Shown: positions 7,687 through 16,440 of the stretch, one piece after another
Layout: each line of letters begins with the position of its first letter
Position numbering within the stretch: position 1 is the stretch's first letter
NCBI GenBank assembly: GCA_032249735.1
Contig: JAVVHA010000002.1
Location: 1 to 64,000 of the forward strand
DNA: 64,000 nt
Origin: Dehalococcoidia bacterium
Lineage (GTDB): Bacteria > Chloroflexota > Dehalococcoidia > SM23-28-2 > HRBIN24
Direction of reading: 5' to 3'
Notes under the pieces: model-generated
The model's input: only the letters and a program-made list of their open reading frames with translations
Databases searched by the model: none
Told to the model about the DNA's origin: nothing
Position numbers and translations under genes: made by a program

Positions 7687-9368
7687 CTGTCGCTCCTTCC
7701 CGAAGGGGTCTCCTCCAGGGCGCCACCGATGACCACATCGATGAGGCGGGGCTCAGACGCGGCCTGGGCCTCGCGAACCGCCGGCCCCACCTCCTCCGGA
7801 TCCTCGATCCTCACCCCCTTAACACCGAAGGCCTGGGCGATGCGGGAGAAGTCCAGATGAGGCTCCACCAGGTCCATACCCAAGAAGGGACGCTCGCGCG
7901 CCCCCTCCCCCAAATACTCCAGCATGTTGAGCTTGAGGATGCGATAGCTGGCGTTGTTGGCGATGACCCATGTGACCGGTATGCGATGGTGAGCAGCCGT
8001 CCATAGGGCCTGGATGGTGTAAAGGGCCGAGCCATCGCCCACCACTGCTAGCACCGGCCTGCTGGGCTCCGCCAGCTTGAGGCCTAGCGGCGCCGGCATG
8101 CCCATCCCCAGGCCGCCACCAGCGGCCCGGAAGTGCTGGCCAGGGGCGAGACGCAAATATCGCATGAGGTGCCCGGCCACCGTCACCGATTCGTCATAGA
8201 GCAGGGTGTCCGGGTGGAGGGCGTGAGCGAGCTCATAGGCGAAGCGGGCAGGGGTCATGGGGCGCTGGCCCCAATGAGCTCTCGCCGCCTCTAGGGCCAT
8301 CTTCCACGCGGTCTCTCTGGCGCGAGCTAGGGCCTCCCGCCGGTGCTGGGCCCGTTGGCGGACCTGGGGCGTCAGGAGAGGCTCCAGGGCCTCCGCTATC
8401 TCCCGCAAGGCCTGGCGGGGATGGGCCATCATGGAGACGGCTGTGGGCCAAGTCTTGCCCAGCTCCCAGGGAGAGACGTCGATGTGGACGACGCGACACC
8501 CTGCCGGGAGGGGATCTTCCGGCATGGGGAGGAGGGACGGGAAGAGGGGCGTGCCCACGGCCACCAGGACGTCCACCTCCGCCAACTGGGCCTTGAGGGC
8601 TGGGAAGGACACCACGTTGAGAGGGCCGGCGTACATGGGGTTCTCAGGCGAGATGGGCACCCTGCTGCTAAAGGCCACGTATATAGGGGCCCCCACCATA
8701 AGGGCAAGACGGGTGAGCTCCTCATCCATCCCCATGCACCAGTCGCCGGCCACGATGGCTGGGGCCTGGGCCTGGGCAAGGAGCTCCGCCGCCAGGGCCA
8801 CCGCCTCCTTCTGGGGCCGCACCTCGCCATACGTTTTGGGTGGGGAGAACACAGGGGCATCGGCCTCCTCATCCATGACATCGGTAGGCACGGCCACCAG
8901 GACAGGCCCTGGCGGAGGGTCGGCAGCCACCTTGAAGGCCCGTCGCAGGGCCAAAGGGAGCTCGGAGGCCCGGGGCACCTCCACCGCCCACTTCACCAGG
9001 GGCCGGGCCATGGAGAGGAGGTCGCCGTAGAGGATGGGCTCCTGCAGGCCGCCGCGGGTGGCGTGCTGACCGGCGTAGATGACCATGGGGGCACGGGTGC
9101 GCCAGGCGTTATACAGCATGCCCATGGCATTGCCCAGCCCCACCGTGATGTGCAGCTGTACAAAGGCCGGCACAGGCGACAGACGGGAATAGCCATCGGC
9201 CATGGCCAGGGCCACAGCCTCCTGCAGGGCCAACACATACTCCAGCTGGGGATAATCGTTGAGGGCGTCCATGAACGCCTGCTCGGTGGTACCCGGGTTG
9301 CCGAACACGTATCGCACCCCCGCGGCCACCAGCTGCTCCAGCATGAGATGACGTCCGGCGCGACCCAT
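7683..9368 (-). CDS. Thiamine-diphosphate-dependent enzyme, acetolactate synthase/benzoylformate decarboxylase family
   Basis: The 561-residue protein has the three-domain TPP enzyme architecture. The N-terminal pyrimidine-binding domain has the YVFGNPGTTE loop and the catalytic Glu in LALQEAVALAMADGY. The middle domain covers about residues 190-320. The C-terminal TPP domain holds GDGSALYTIQALWTAA and IANNASYRILK, the GDG-x-NN diphosphate/Mg motif. HITVGLGNAMGML and the GNPGTTE start resemble benzoylformate decarboxylase-like members rather than true acetolactate synthases, but substrate cannot be assigned. RBS GAGGGGG lies just before the ATG. It heads a run with the 68-residue protein and sigma factor. 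Confidence 0.88.
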   Translation of the reverse strand: MGRAGRHLMLEQLVAAGVRYVFGNPGTTEQAFMDALNDYPQLEYVLALQEAVALAMADGYSRLSPVPAFVQLHITVGLGNAMGMLYNAWRTRAPMVIYAGQHATRGGLQEPILYGDLLSMARPLVKWAVEVPRASELPLALRRAFKVAADPPPGPVLVAVPTDVMDEEADAPVFSPPKTYGEVRPQKEAVALAAELLAQAQAPAIVAGDWCMGMDEELTRLALMVGAPIYVAFSSRVPISPENPMYAGPLNVVSFPALKAQLAEVDVLVAVGTPLFPSLLPMPEDPLPAGCRVVHIDVSPWELGKTWPTAVSMMAHPRQALREIAEALEPLLTPQVRQRAQHRREALARARETAWKMALEAARAHWGQRPMTPARFAYELAHALHPDTLLYDESVTVAGHLMRYLRLAPGQHFRAAGGGLGMGMPAPLGLKLAEPSRPVLAVVGDGSALYTIQALWTAAHHRIPVTWVIANNASYRILKLNMLEYLGEGARERPFLGMDLVEPHLDFSRIAQAFGVKGVRIEDPEEVGPAVREAQAASEPRLIDVVIGGALEETPSGRSDR

Positions 9369-9450
9369 ATGGCCCCCTCGGCCTTCTCAGATTAGCGCCC
9401 TCCAGCGGGTCTGTCACCAGGGGAACGGAGGGGGGTCAGGAAACGATAAT

Positions 9451-9527
9451 TGGTGGCGCCTGCGGGATTCGAACCCGCGATCTCCGCCTTGAGAGGGCGG
9501 TGTCCTGGGCCGCTAGACGAAGGCGCC
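9451..9527 (-). tRNA. tRNA-Glu (CUC)
   Basis: The minus-strand cloverleaf runs from G9527. Acceptor GGCGCCT (9521-9527) pairs with 9455-9461, the discriminator A is at 9454 and CCA is encoded at 9451-9453. The anticodon loop CTCTCAA gives CUC. Body sequence is close to the tRNA-Glu(UUC) gene at 4027, differing mainly in the acceptor and anticodon arms. Confidence 0.97.
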
Positions 9528-9595
9528 ACCCAGGGCTATGCCCTGCCAAGCCCATGTTACGAAGGGCACTACCCACTCGTCAAGGCAGAATCATC

Positions 9596-9624
9596 TTGCG
9601 CTCACCCTCTTGTCCCCTTATACT
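9596..9624 (+). promoter_or_regulatory. Promoter for the synthase-like/thiolase pair
   Basis: TTGCGC (9596-9601) and TATACT (9619-9624, five of six matches) are separated by 17 bases. The gene starts at 9652 with AGAGG nine bases upstream of the ATG. Confidence 0.55.
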
Positions 9625-9651
9625 TAGGGCGAATTAGGCAGAGGCCCCGCT

Positions 9652-11073
9652 ATGGCAGGCATCCTGACAGCAGCCGCCTATGTCCCCTTCTTCACCATAG
9701 AACGGGCGGAGATGGGCAGGTCTTGGGGCATACCATCCCTCCCCGGGGTAAGGGCGGTGGCCAACAGTGACGAGGACAGCATCACCATGGCGGTGGAGGC
9801 AGGGCTATTGGCCCTGCGGGGGCGCAGTCCAGAGGGGATCGATGCCCTTTACTTCGCCACCACCACCCCTCCCTATGCTGAGAGGCAGTGCGCCCCCATC
9901 ATCGCCGCTGCCTTGGACCTGCCCCGCCAAACGGTGACGGCTGACTTCACCGGCACCACCAGGGCAGCCACCCTGGCCCTCAAGGCCGCCATAGATGCCG
10001 TGCATAGTGGGGCCGCTCGCCAGGCCATGGTGGTGGCCGCCGACATGCGCCCTGGCGAGCCCCAAACCGCCTGGGAGCAGCTCATGGGCGATGCGGGGGC
10101 AGCGGTCATTGTGGCCGCCCACGCCCCAGCCACCATCCGCGCCTTCACTAGCCTAATAGGGGCGCCCTTGGGCCCCTGGCGCCGCCCCCAGGACCGGTTC
10201 GTCCGCTCCTTCGACCCCAGAGTGGAAACGGAGTACGGTTACGTCCGTACCACGGTAGAGGCAGCCAGGGGGGCGCTGGATAGGGCCGGCCTCTCCCCCC
10301 AGCAGGTGTCCAGGGCTATCCTGTACACTCCCGATCTGCGCAGCCCCCTGGAGGTAGCCCACCGCCTAGGCCTGGAGCGCCGCCAGCTCCAGGACCCCCT
10401 CATGACGACGGTGGGCAACGCCGGCGCTGCCCACGTGCTGCTGGTCCTGGCTGCCGCCCTGGAGGAGGCCCAGGCAGGGGAGCAACTGCTGGTGGCCAAC
10501 TACGGCGACGGGGCGGACGCCTTCGTCGTCTCTCTGGAGGGGGAGGTGCAGCGGCCGCCCGACAGGCCCACATTAGCCCAACTTCTGGCCCTGCGGCGCC
10601 CCCTGCCCAACTATGGAGCCTATGCCGCCCTCCGCAACCTGGCTGGAAGGGAAGGGCCCACGGCCTCTGCCTCGCCCGTCACCTATTGGCGGGACGTGGC
10701 CATGGAGCTGCGTTGGCACGGGGCGCGGTGCCGGGCCTGTGGCCTAGTCCAGTTCCCCATACCCCGCGTCTGCCGCAGCTGCGGCGCCCGCGACCAGCTG
10801 GAGGAGGCTCCTTTATCCCACCGGGGCACTATCTACACCTTCACCCTGGACCACCTATACGCCGGCGAATATCTGGACACCCCCGTGCCACGCGTGGTGG
10901 TGGATCTGGAGGGAGGGGGACGGGTCTTCCTGGAGATGACCGACTGCGATCCCAAGGAGGTGACGTGGGGAATGGAGGTGGAGACCACCTTCCGCTGCCT
11001 ACACGAGTGGGGAGGGTACCACAACTATTACTGGCGGGCCCGCCCCCTGCGCACCCATACGCCAAGGAGGTGA
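9652..11073 (+). CDS. HMG-CoA synthase-like protein fused to a DUF35 zinc-ribbon/OB domain, catalytic Cys missing
   Basis: The 473-residue fusion has a thiolase-fold HMG-CoA synthase/KAS III-like part (about 1-340) and a C-terminal DUF35 part. The DUF35 part carries the zinc ribbon CRACGLVQFPIPRVCRSCG and an OB fold (TIYTFTLDHLYAGEYLDTP). In archaea separate HMG-CoA synthase, thiolase and DUF35 proteins form one complex. Here two are fused and the thiolase gene follows after six bases. The catalytic Cys position aligns to Thr103 (ADFTGTTRAATLAL where the family has ADFEFACKAGTEAL). The only Cys in this half is Cys80, outside the site, and the usual His is not obvious. It may not make HMG-CoA. 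Confidence 0.82.
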   Translation: MAGILTAAAYVPFFTIERAEMGRSWGIPSLPGVRAVANSDEDSITMAVEAGLLALRGRSPEGIDALYFATTTPPYAERQCAPIIAAALDLPRQTVTADFTGTTRAATLALKAAIDAVHSGAARQAMVVAADMRPGEPQTAWEQLMGDAGAAVIVAAHAPATIRAFTSLIGAPLGPWRRPQDRFVRSFDPRVETEYGYVRTTVEAARGALDRAGLSPQQVSRAILYTPDLRSPLEVAHRLGLERRQLQDPLMTTVGNAGAAHVLLVLAAALEEAQAGEQLLVANYGDGADAFVVSLEGEVQRPPDRPTLAQLLALRRPLPNYGAYAALRNLAGREGPTASASPVTYWRDVAMELRWHGARCRACGLVQFPIPRVCRSCGARDQLEEAPLSHRGTIYTFTLDHLYAGEYLDTPVPRVVVDLEGGGRVFLEMTDCDPKEVTWGMEVETTFRCLHEWGGYHNYYWRARPLRTHTPRR

Positions 11074-11079
11074 GGCGAG

Positions 11080-12246
11080 ATGACAGGCATCCGCGACCGA
11101 GTGGCTATCATTGGCGTCGGCTGCACCAAGTTCGGGGAGCTGTGGGAGAAGGACCAAGAGGACCTGCTGGTGGAGGCAGCCCACGAAGCCCTAGAGGACG
11201 CGGGCCTCTCCCCGCAGGACATAGACGCCATATGGGTGAGCACCTTCTATGACTTCACGGGGCAATCGGGCGGCACGGCCACCGAGCCTCTGGCCCTCTT
11301 CGGCAAGCCGGCCACCAGGGTGGAGAACTTCTGCGCCTCAGGGATGGACGCCTTCCGCAACGCCTGCTTCGCCGTGGCCGCCGGCGCGTATGATATAGTC
11401 TTGGTTTGCGGGGTGGAGAAGCTTTTGGACCAGGGCTCCCGCGGCCTGCCCATCGAGGCGTTTCACCCCAGCTTCCTGGCAGCCAGCGCTCCTGGCATCT
11501 TCGCCCTGGCCGCCTCCCGCGCCTTCTACGAGTGGGGATGGACCAAGGAGGACCTGGCGCGGGTGGCGGTCAAGAACCACCGCAACGGCGCCGCCCACCC
11601 CAAGGCCCATTTCCGGCGGCCAGTCACGGTGGAGGATGTCCTCAACGCCCCCATGATCGCCTGGCCCCTGGGGCGGCTGGACTGCTGCGCCGTCTCCGAT
11701 GGAGCGGCGGCGGTGATCATCACCCGTCCTGAGATCGCCAAGGATACGCGGCATAAGGACGATTACGTGCTAGTTAAGGCCAACGCCCTCGCTGTAGAAT
11801 CCATTCAGCCCTATTACCGCAGCGGGTATGACTGGTTGGGCTTCCCAGCCACCAGGGCAGCAGCCAAGATGGCCTACGAGGAGGCGGGGATCCGCAACCC
11901 CCGCAAAGAGATCAGCTTCGCCGAGGTGCACGACTGCTTCACCAGCACCGAGCTGTTCAACATCGGCGACCTCTTCCTGGTGGACGACCCTAAAGATGCC
12001 CCCAAGTTCGTGGCCGACGGGCTGGCGGACATCGAGGGGGAGGTACCCATCAACCCCTCAGGTGGCCTCAAGTGCTTTGGCCACCCCATCGGGGCCACCG
12101 GCTGCCGCATGATATACGAGGTGACCAAGCAGCTGCAAGGACGGGCCGATGGCCTGCAGGTGCGCAACCCCCGCCTGGGCCTTGCTCATAACCTGGGTGG
12201 CCCTGGGGCGGTGGCCTCGGTGACCATCCTGGCCCGCCGCGACTAG
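11080..12246 (+). CDS. Thiolase-family protein (acetyl-CoA acetyltransferase, SCP-x-like)
   Basis: The 388-residue thiolase-fold protein has the acyl-accepting Cys85 in VENFCASGMDAF and the GHPIGATG motif with the catalytic His near residue 335. It also has EVHDCFTSTELF in place of the classical NEAFA motif. The C-terminal stretch NLGGPGAVASV lacks the second catalytic Cys of biosynthetic thiolases, as in SCP-x-type and archaeal ACAT-like members. It is six bases behind the synthase-like/DUF35 fusion with an AAGGAGG ribosome site in the gap, so the two are co-expressed. The archaeal ACAT/HMGCS/DUF35 complex is the closest known arrangement. The substrate is unknown. Confidence 0.9.
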   Translation: MTGIRDRVAIIGVGCTKFGELWEKDQEDLLVEAAHEALEDAGLSPQDIDAIWVSTFYDFTGQSGGTATEPLALFGKPATRVENFCASGMDAFRNACFAVAAGAYDIVLVCGVEKLLDQGSRGLPIEAFHPSFLAASAPGIFALAASRAFYEWGWTKEDLARVAVKNHRNGAAHPKAHFRRPVTVEDVLNAPMIAWPLGRLDCCAVSDGAAAVIITRPEIAKDTRHKDDYVLVKANALAVESIQPYYRSGYDWLGFPATRAAAKMAYEEAGIRNPRKEISFAEVHDCFTSTELFNIGDLFLVDDPKDAPKFVADGLADIEGEVPINPSGGLKCFGHPIGATGCRMIYEVTKQLQGRADGLQVRNPRLGLAHNLGGPGAVASVTILARRD

Positions 12247-12274
12247 GCGGGTAGCGGTGCAGGGACGGCGAGAC

Positions 12275-12294
12275 GGTGGGGGAGTCCCCCCACC
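12275..12294 (+). terminator. Hairpin after the thiolase gene
   Basis: A perfect 8-pair stem GGTGGGGG/CCCCCACC (12275-12282 with 12287-12294) with loop AGTC lies 29 bases after the stop. No T-run follows, so this is a candidate terminator or transcript 3'-end structure rather than a textbook site. Confidence 0.5.
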
Positions 12295-12324
12295 CTCTCC
12301 CATTGGGTGGCGTCCTCCTGGCGC

Positions 12325-12357
12325 CCAGAGGGGCGAGATGGGCATTTGACCCTCTGG
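12325..12357. repeat. Inverted repeat upstream of the MFS gene
   Basis: Arms CCAGAGGG (12325-12332) and CCCTCTGG (12350-12357) are perfect complements 17 bases apart. They lie 48 bases before the MFS start. The element could be an operator or part of the preceding transcript end. The 158-base gap shows no ORF. Confidence 0.4.
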
Positions 12358-12404
12358 GATGTCCAGGTTCCCACCAAGGGAGGTAGATATCTGGCTAGGG
12401 CCCT

Positions 12405-13634
12405 ATGCCCGACTCGGCACAAGATAGCCACGAGGCGGAGGGGGCGCTTTCGGCATTAGCTTTGCCCCAGTTCCGCCTCTTTTTGGCGGTGACGGTGTTC
12501 ACCCAGCTGGCGGGCTGGATGGAGGAAGTGGCCCGCGGCTGGCTCGTCTACGAGCTGACCCGATCCCCCCTTCAGCTGTCGGCCCTGGCCTTCGTCAGCG
12601 GGGCCAGCAGCTTCATATCGGCCCCTGTGGCCGGCTTCATGGCCGACCGAATAGACAGGCGTTGGGCCACCATCCTCGCGGAGGCGATGAGCTGCGTGGG
12701 GGCCTTGGCCGTGGGCCTGCTGGTGGTGGCTGGGCAGGTGGAGCTCTGGCAGCTCTACTCCCTCACCGTCCTTATGGGCATGTCGCGGGGGTTCAGCTTC
12801 ACCTCCCGACAGGCCCTCCTTTACGACGTAGTGGGCCCGGAGCATCTGGCCAGCGCCGTGGGCCTCAACTCGGTAGCCGCCAACGTGGCCCGCATCATGG
12901 CCCCCCTGGCGGGGGGGACGGTCATCGGGGCCCTGGGTACAGCGGCAGCCTTCTTCGGGCAGAGCCTTTTGTTGCTCCTGGCCATACCCGTCACGCCTCT
13001 GCTGCGGCTGCGGGTCCTGGCCAAGCCGGTGCGCCTTCCCTTCTGGCGGAGCATCATGGACGGCTTGCGCTACATCCAGTCCGACCCCACCCTGCTACGC
13101 CTCTACCTGTTCATTTATATCCCCAACGTCCTCATTTACCCCTACGTGAGCCTTATCCCGGTGTTCGCCGACGAGGTCCTCGGGATAGGGGCGCAGGGTT
13201 ATGGCTTCCTCTTGACGGGGGTGGGGTTTGGGTCCATCCCCGGCGGCCTTCTGGTGGCCAGCATGGGCCGGTCTCGGCGTAAGGGGTTGGTGATGGGGCT
13301 GGCAGCCATCCTCTACATGGGGATGGTGTCCACCTTCGCCCAGTCCCGTTGGCTTCCTCTCTCCTTCGCCGCTCTAGTGGTGGGGGGAGTAGGGTGGTCG
13401 ATGATGGTGGCCCTGAACCAGGCCCTGGTGCAGCTGCGGTTGGCCGATGCCTATCGGGGGAGGGGGCTGGCCCTCTATACGGTGGGCTCCGGCCTCACAC
13501 CGCTAGGTAATCTGGCCATGGGCAGCCTGGCCCATGCCATAGGCGTGCAGACAGCAGTGACTGCCTTCGCCCTCGTCGGGATGGTTCTGGCGGCGCTGAC
13601 GGGCCTCGCCTCTGCCGAGGTGCGCCGTCTTTAG
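12405..13634 (+). CDS. MFS transporter, enterobactin-exporter (EntS/MFS_3)-like
   Basis: The 409-residue polytopic membrane protein shows alternating hydrophobic helices. The early sequence FRLFLAVTVFTQLAGWMEEV and a cytoplasmic loop motif AGFMADRIDRRWATILAE (G-x3-D-R-x2-R) mark the major facilitator superfamily. The pattern fits the DUF894/MFS_3 group of exporters. The start has no strong ribosome site (AGGG four bases before ATG). It may be expressed separately from the thiolase pair because a hairpin and an inverted repeat lie between. Substrate is unknown. Confidence 0.85.
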   Translation: MPDSAQDSHEAEGALSALALPQFRLFLAVTVFTQLAGWMEEVARGWLVYELTRSPLQLSALAFVSGASSFISAPVAGFMADRIDRRWATILAEAMSCVGALAVGLLVVAGQVELWQLYSLTVLMGMSRGFSFTSRQALLYDVVGPEHLASAVGLNSVAANVARIMAPLAGGTVIGALGTAAAFFGQSLLLLLAIPVTPLLRLRVLAKPVRLPFWRSIMDGLRYIQSDPTLLRLYLFIYIPNVLIYPYVSLIPVFADEVLGIGAQGYGFLLTGVGFGSIPGGLLVASMGRSRRKGLVMGLAAILYMGMVSTFAQSRWLPLSFAALVVGGVGWSMMVALNQALVQLRLADAYRGRGLALYTVGSGLTPLGNLAMGSLAHAIGVQTAVTAFALVGMVLAALTGLASAEVRRL

Positions 13635-13684
13635 GCCCCCTGGCCATGCTGAGCCTGTGAGGCCCTTCACTTCCTTCCCAGGGA

Positions 13685-15457
13685 TTACGTGGAGAGGCCC
13701 TCTTTCCAGCGGCGGGCACGAGCCAGAAGCTCGCGCGCCCCTGCCAACATGCGCTCGCTGGGCCTTGGGCCGCCCAACATGGCGGCCAGCTCCTGGACCC
13801 GCTCCTGCTCCTCTAGGGCATCCACCTGGACAAGGGATCGCCCCAACATTACGTCCTTGCGTACGCGGAAGTGGGCATCGGCATAGGCAGCGATGTGAGG
13901 CAGATGGGTGATGCAGATGACCTGATGGCGTTGGGCTATGCCCCACAGCTTGCGCCCCACCACATCGGCGCTTCTCCCCCCCACCCCTACGTCGATCTCA
14001 TCGAACACCAACAAGGGCACCTGGTGGGCAGCAGCTAGGACGCTCTCCAAGGCCAGCATAAAACGGGACATCTCCCCGCCTGAGGCCACCCGCGCCAGGG
14101 GGCGCAAGGGCTCGCCGGGGTTGGTGGCCACCAAGAACTCCACCCTGTCCACCCCCGCCTCGGTGAAGGCCAGGCGTCGCCCCTCACAGGGCAGCCCTGC
14201 AGGGTCCTCTTCCTGGGAGACCTCCACCTGGAAAAGGACGTGGCCCAGTCCTAAACCCTGCAGCTCACCAGCCACGGCCTCCCTCAGGCGTTGGGCTGCC
14301 TGCCTTCGGGCCTGCGATAACTCCAGGGCCAGCTCCCCCGCCCGCCTTTCGGCCTCTGCTAGGGCCTGTGACAGCCGTGCCCGCCTATCCTCGTCTCCCG
14401 CCAGCTCCTCCAGACGGGCCCGGGCCTCAGCAGCGTAGCATAGCACCTCCTCCACACTACCCCCATACTTGCGCTTCAGGCGCGAGATAAGGGATAGCCG
14501 CTCCTCCACCTCTTCAAGACGGTGCGGGTCGTGCTCCACCGAGGCGGCCAAGGACCGCAGGGAGCGCGCTACCTCCTCTAGCTCGGCCCCCAGCCGCTCC
14601 AGGGACTCCAGGACCTCCCGCAGGAGGGGGACCAGAGGGGCCACCGCCCTTAAATGGGCCTGAGCCCGCCCCACCATATCGAAGGCCGAATACCCCTCGG
14701 CAGCGTAGAGGGAGTGATAAGCCGACTGGCACGCCTCCTTGATGGCTTGAGCGTGGGCCAGTCGCTCCTTCTCCTCCCGCAGCTCCTCCTCCTCGCCAGG
14801 GCGGAGGGAGGCGGCCTCGATCTCCCGCACCTGGAACTCCAGGAGCGCTCGCTGCCCCTCTAGCACCCGCTGGTCTTGCTCTAGCGACGATAGCTCCTGA
14901 CGCAACCGCCGCACCTGACCCACCATCTCCGCCACCTGGGCCCGCAAGGGCTGGAGGCCACCGAAGGCGTCCAGCAAGTCGCGGTGGCGGCGCCAGTCCA
15001 AGAGGGAGAAATGCTCAGCTTGGCCGTGGATGTCCACCAGCTCCCGCCCCACCTCTCGCAGAAGGGATACGGGCACGACACGGCCGTTGATGCGCGCCAC
15101 CCCACGGCCGCCGCGATGTAGCTCCCGCACCACCACCAGCTCCTCCCCCTCGATCCCTGCCTCCGCCAGGGTGGGGTGCAGCCGTTGCAGGGCCTCCCGT
15201 GGCGGAACAAAGACCCCCTCCACCCGCGCCACCTCCGCCCCCATGCGAATAACCTCCTGGTCCAGCCGGGCGCCAGCCAGGGCGCCCAGGGCGTCCACCA
15301 AAAGGGATTTCCCAGCCCCCGTCTCCCCTGTGATGACGTTGAGGCCAGGAGAGGGCCGCAGGCATGCTTCCTCAACGATGACCCAGTTGTGGACAGATAG
15401 CTCCACCAGCACGGCGCCTTGCAATTTACCACCGGAAGGAGGGCCGTTCAATCTCAC
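13685..15457 (-). CDS. recN: DNA repair protein RecN
   Basis: This SMC-like ATPase acts in double-strand break repair. The Walker A motif GLNVITGETGAGKS is near the N terminus, long coiled-coil segments fill the middle (LRQELSSLEQDQRVL and others), and the C-terminal half has the LARVASGGEMSRFMLALE signature and LLVFDEIDVGVGG Walker B. The GTG at 15457 overlaps the upstream stop (GTGA) with AGGG upstream, supporting it as start. A GTG at 15412 giving MLVELSVHNW would match the usual RecN N terminus better and yield about 575 residues. It is third in an operon after rtcA and FAU-1 genes. Confidence 0.95.
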   Translation of the reverse strand: MRLNGPPSGGKLQGAVLVELSVHNWVIVEEACLRPSPGLNVITGETGAGKSLLVDALGALAGARLDQEVIRMGAEVARVEGVFVPPREALQRLHPTLAEAGIEGEELVVVRELHRGGRGVARINGRVVPVSLLREVGRELVDIHGQAEHFSLLDWRRHRDLLDAFGGLQPLRAQVAEMVGQVRRLRQELSSLEQDQRVLEGQRALLEFQVREIEAASLRPGEEEELREEKERLAHAQAIKEACQSAYHSLYAAEGYSAFDMVGRAQAHLRAVAPLVPLLREVLESLERLGAELEEVARSLRSLAASVEHDPHRLEEVEERLSLISRLKRKYGGSVEEVLCYAAEARARLEELAGDEDRRARLSQALAEAERRAGELALELSQARRQAAQRLREAVAGELQGLGLGHVLFQVEVSQEEDPAGLPCEGRRLAFTEAGVDRVEFLVATNPGEPLRPLARVASGGEMSRFMLALESVLAAAHQVPLLVFDEIDVGVGGRSADVVGRKLWGIAQRHQVICITHLPHIAAYADAHFRVRKDVMLGRSLVQVDALEEQERVQELAAMLGGPRPSERMLAGARELLARARRWKEGLST

Positions 15458-16440
15458 TCAAGTGCCCTGAGGGCCATGGCCAGCTCATGGGCGCATGCTC
15501 TGGCCCGCTGGACGAGGGCAGGCGGCAGGAGGCCCCTTCTTTCCTTGTCCGCTAACACCTCCTCGTCCTGGACCTCCACCCTGCCATCGGGAAAGCGAAC
15601 TACATCCACCTCCAGATCCAGGTATCGGACAGTGCCCTGGTACAGCTCGGGCGGGGTGTTGACGTTATATATCTCGCCCAGGATGGTTCCGTCCTGCCGC
15701 ATGTATATGCGGCGGCTGAACCAGCGCCCCTCCCATAGCTCCACCATCCCCGTGTCCCCCTCTTGCTTGGGCTGTCCTAGCCCATCGTAAGTGCCACCGC
15801 CACGGAAACGCCTTGCCAACACCAGAAGGCGGCCAGGCTCTAAGGTGCGCACGGTGCCCTTAAACTCAAAGCCCTCCTCTCCAGCCTTGACGTGATAAAC
15901 CCGCACCGTCGCCCCCGGCCGGAAGAAGGGGAACACCAGCTCGCCTAACAGGGCCTGCCGCACCGCCTCCATCCCTCCAAGGGTAGCCTCCGCCTCCATC
16001 TGGTCGACGCGGCCGGGGTCCATGACCTTAAAGTAATGATGGCCGGGCACGGTGGGGACGACGCTGGCCCGTATCCGGTCCAGCTCTTCCTTGGCAGGGA
16101 GGGGGAACTCCAGGAGATAGCGGGCTCGCAGGGGGCCTAGGGCCCTGGCCAAAACACCCTCCCCCGTGCCCAGCTCGCTGGGCATGGCCAGGGCGAAGGG
16201 GACAGCCTCCCTAACGGCGGCCACCACCGCCTCCACCCCGTCCCGCCACCCCTCCACCACCACCCCCTGCCGGTCGCGACGGTCCCAGATGGCCACCTCC
16301 TCAGGCCCCGGCTGCTGGGGAAGGCCCAGCCGGGATGAGATGATAGGGGTAGGGTCCACAATGACGAACCCCCGCTGGGCCAGAACGGCAGTGATGGCAG
16401 TGGCGTATATCCCCCTCACCCGCACCCTAGGCCCGCTCAT
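15454..16440 (-). CDS. FAU-1-like RNA-binding protein/ribonuclease with DUF402 domain
   Basis: The 328-residue product starts VRVRGIYATAITAVLAQRGF and continues IVDPTPIISSRLGL, closely resembling archaeal FAU-1 (AU-rich RNA-binding protein, reported to act on 5S rRNA precursors). The middle is an S1/RNase E-like segment. The C-terminal third is a DUF402 domain (GTYDGLGQPKQEGDTG..., RYLDLEVDVVRFPDGRVEVQDE). It overlaps rtcA by 14 bases and recN by four bases, so all three are probably one transcript. The family is mainly archaeal. Ribonuclease activity is inferred from the family and the exact substrate is unknown. Confidence 0.8.
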   Translation of the reverse strand: MSGPRVRVRGIYATAITAVLAQRGFVIVDPTPIISSRLGLPQQPGPEEVAIWDRRDRQGVVVEGWRDGVEAVVAAVREAVPFALAMPSELGTGEGVLARALGPLRARYLLEFPLPAKEELDRIRASVVPTVPGHHYFKVMDPGRVDQMEAEATLGGMEAVRQALLGELVFPFFRPGATVRVYHVKAGEEGFEFKGTVRTLEPGRLLVLARRFRGGGTYDGLGQPKQEGDTGMVELWEGRWFSRRIYMRQDGTILGEIYNVNTPPELYQGTVRYLDLEVDVVRFPDGRVEVQDEEVLADKERRGLLPPALVQRARACAHELAMALRALE

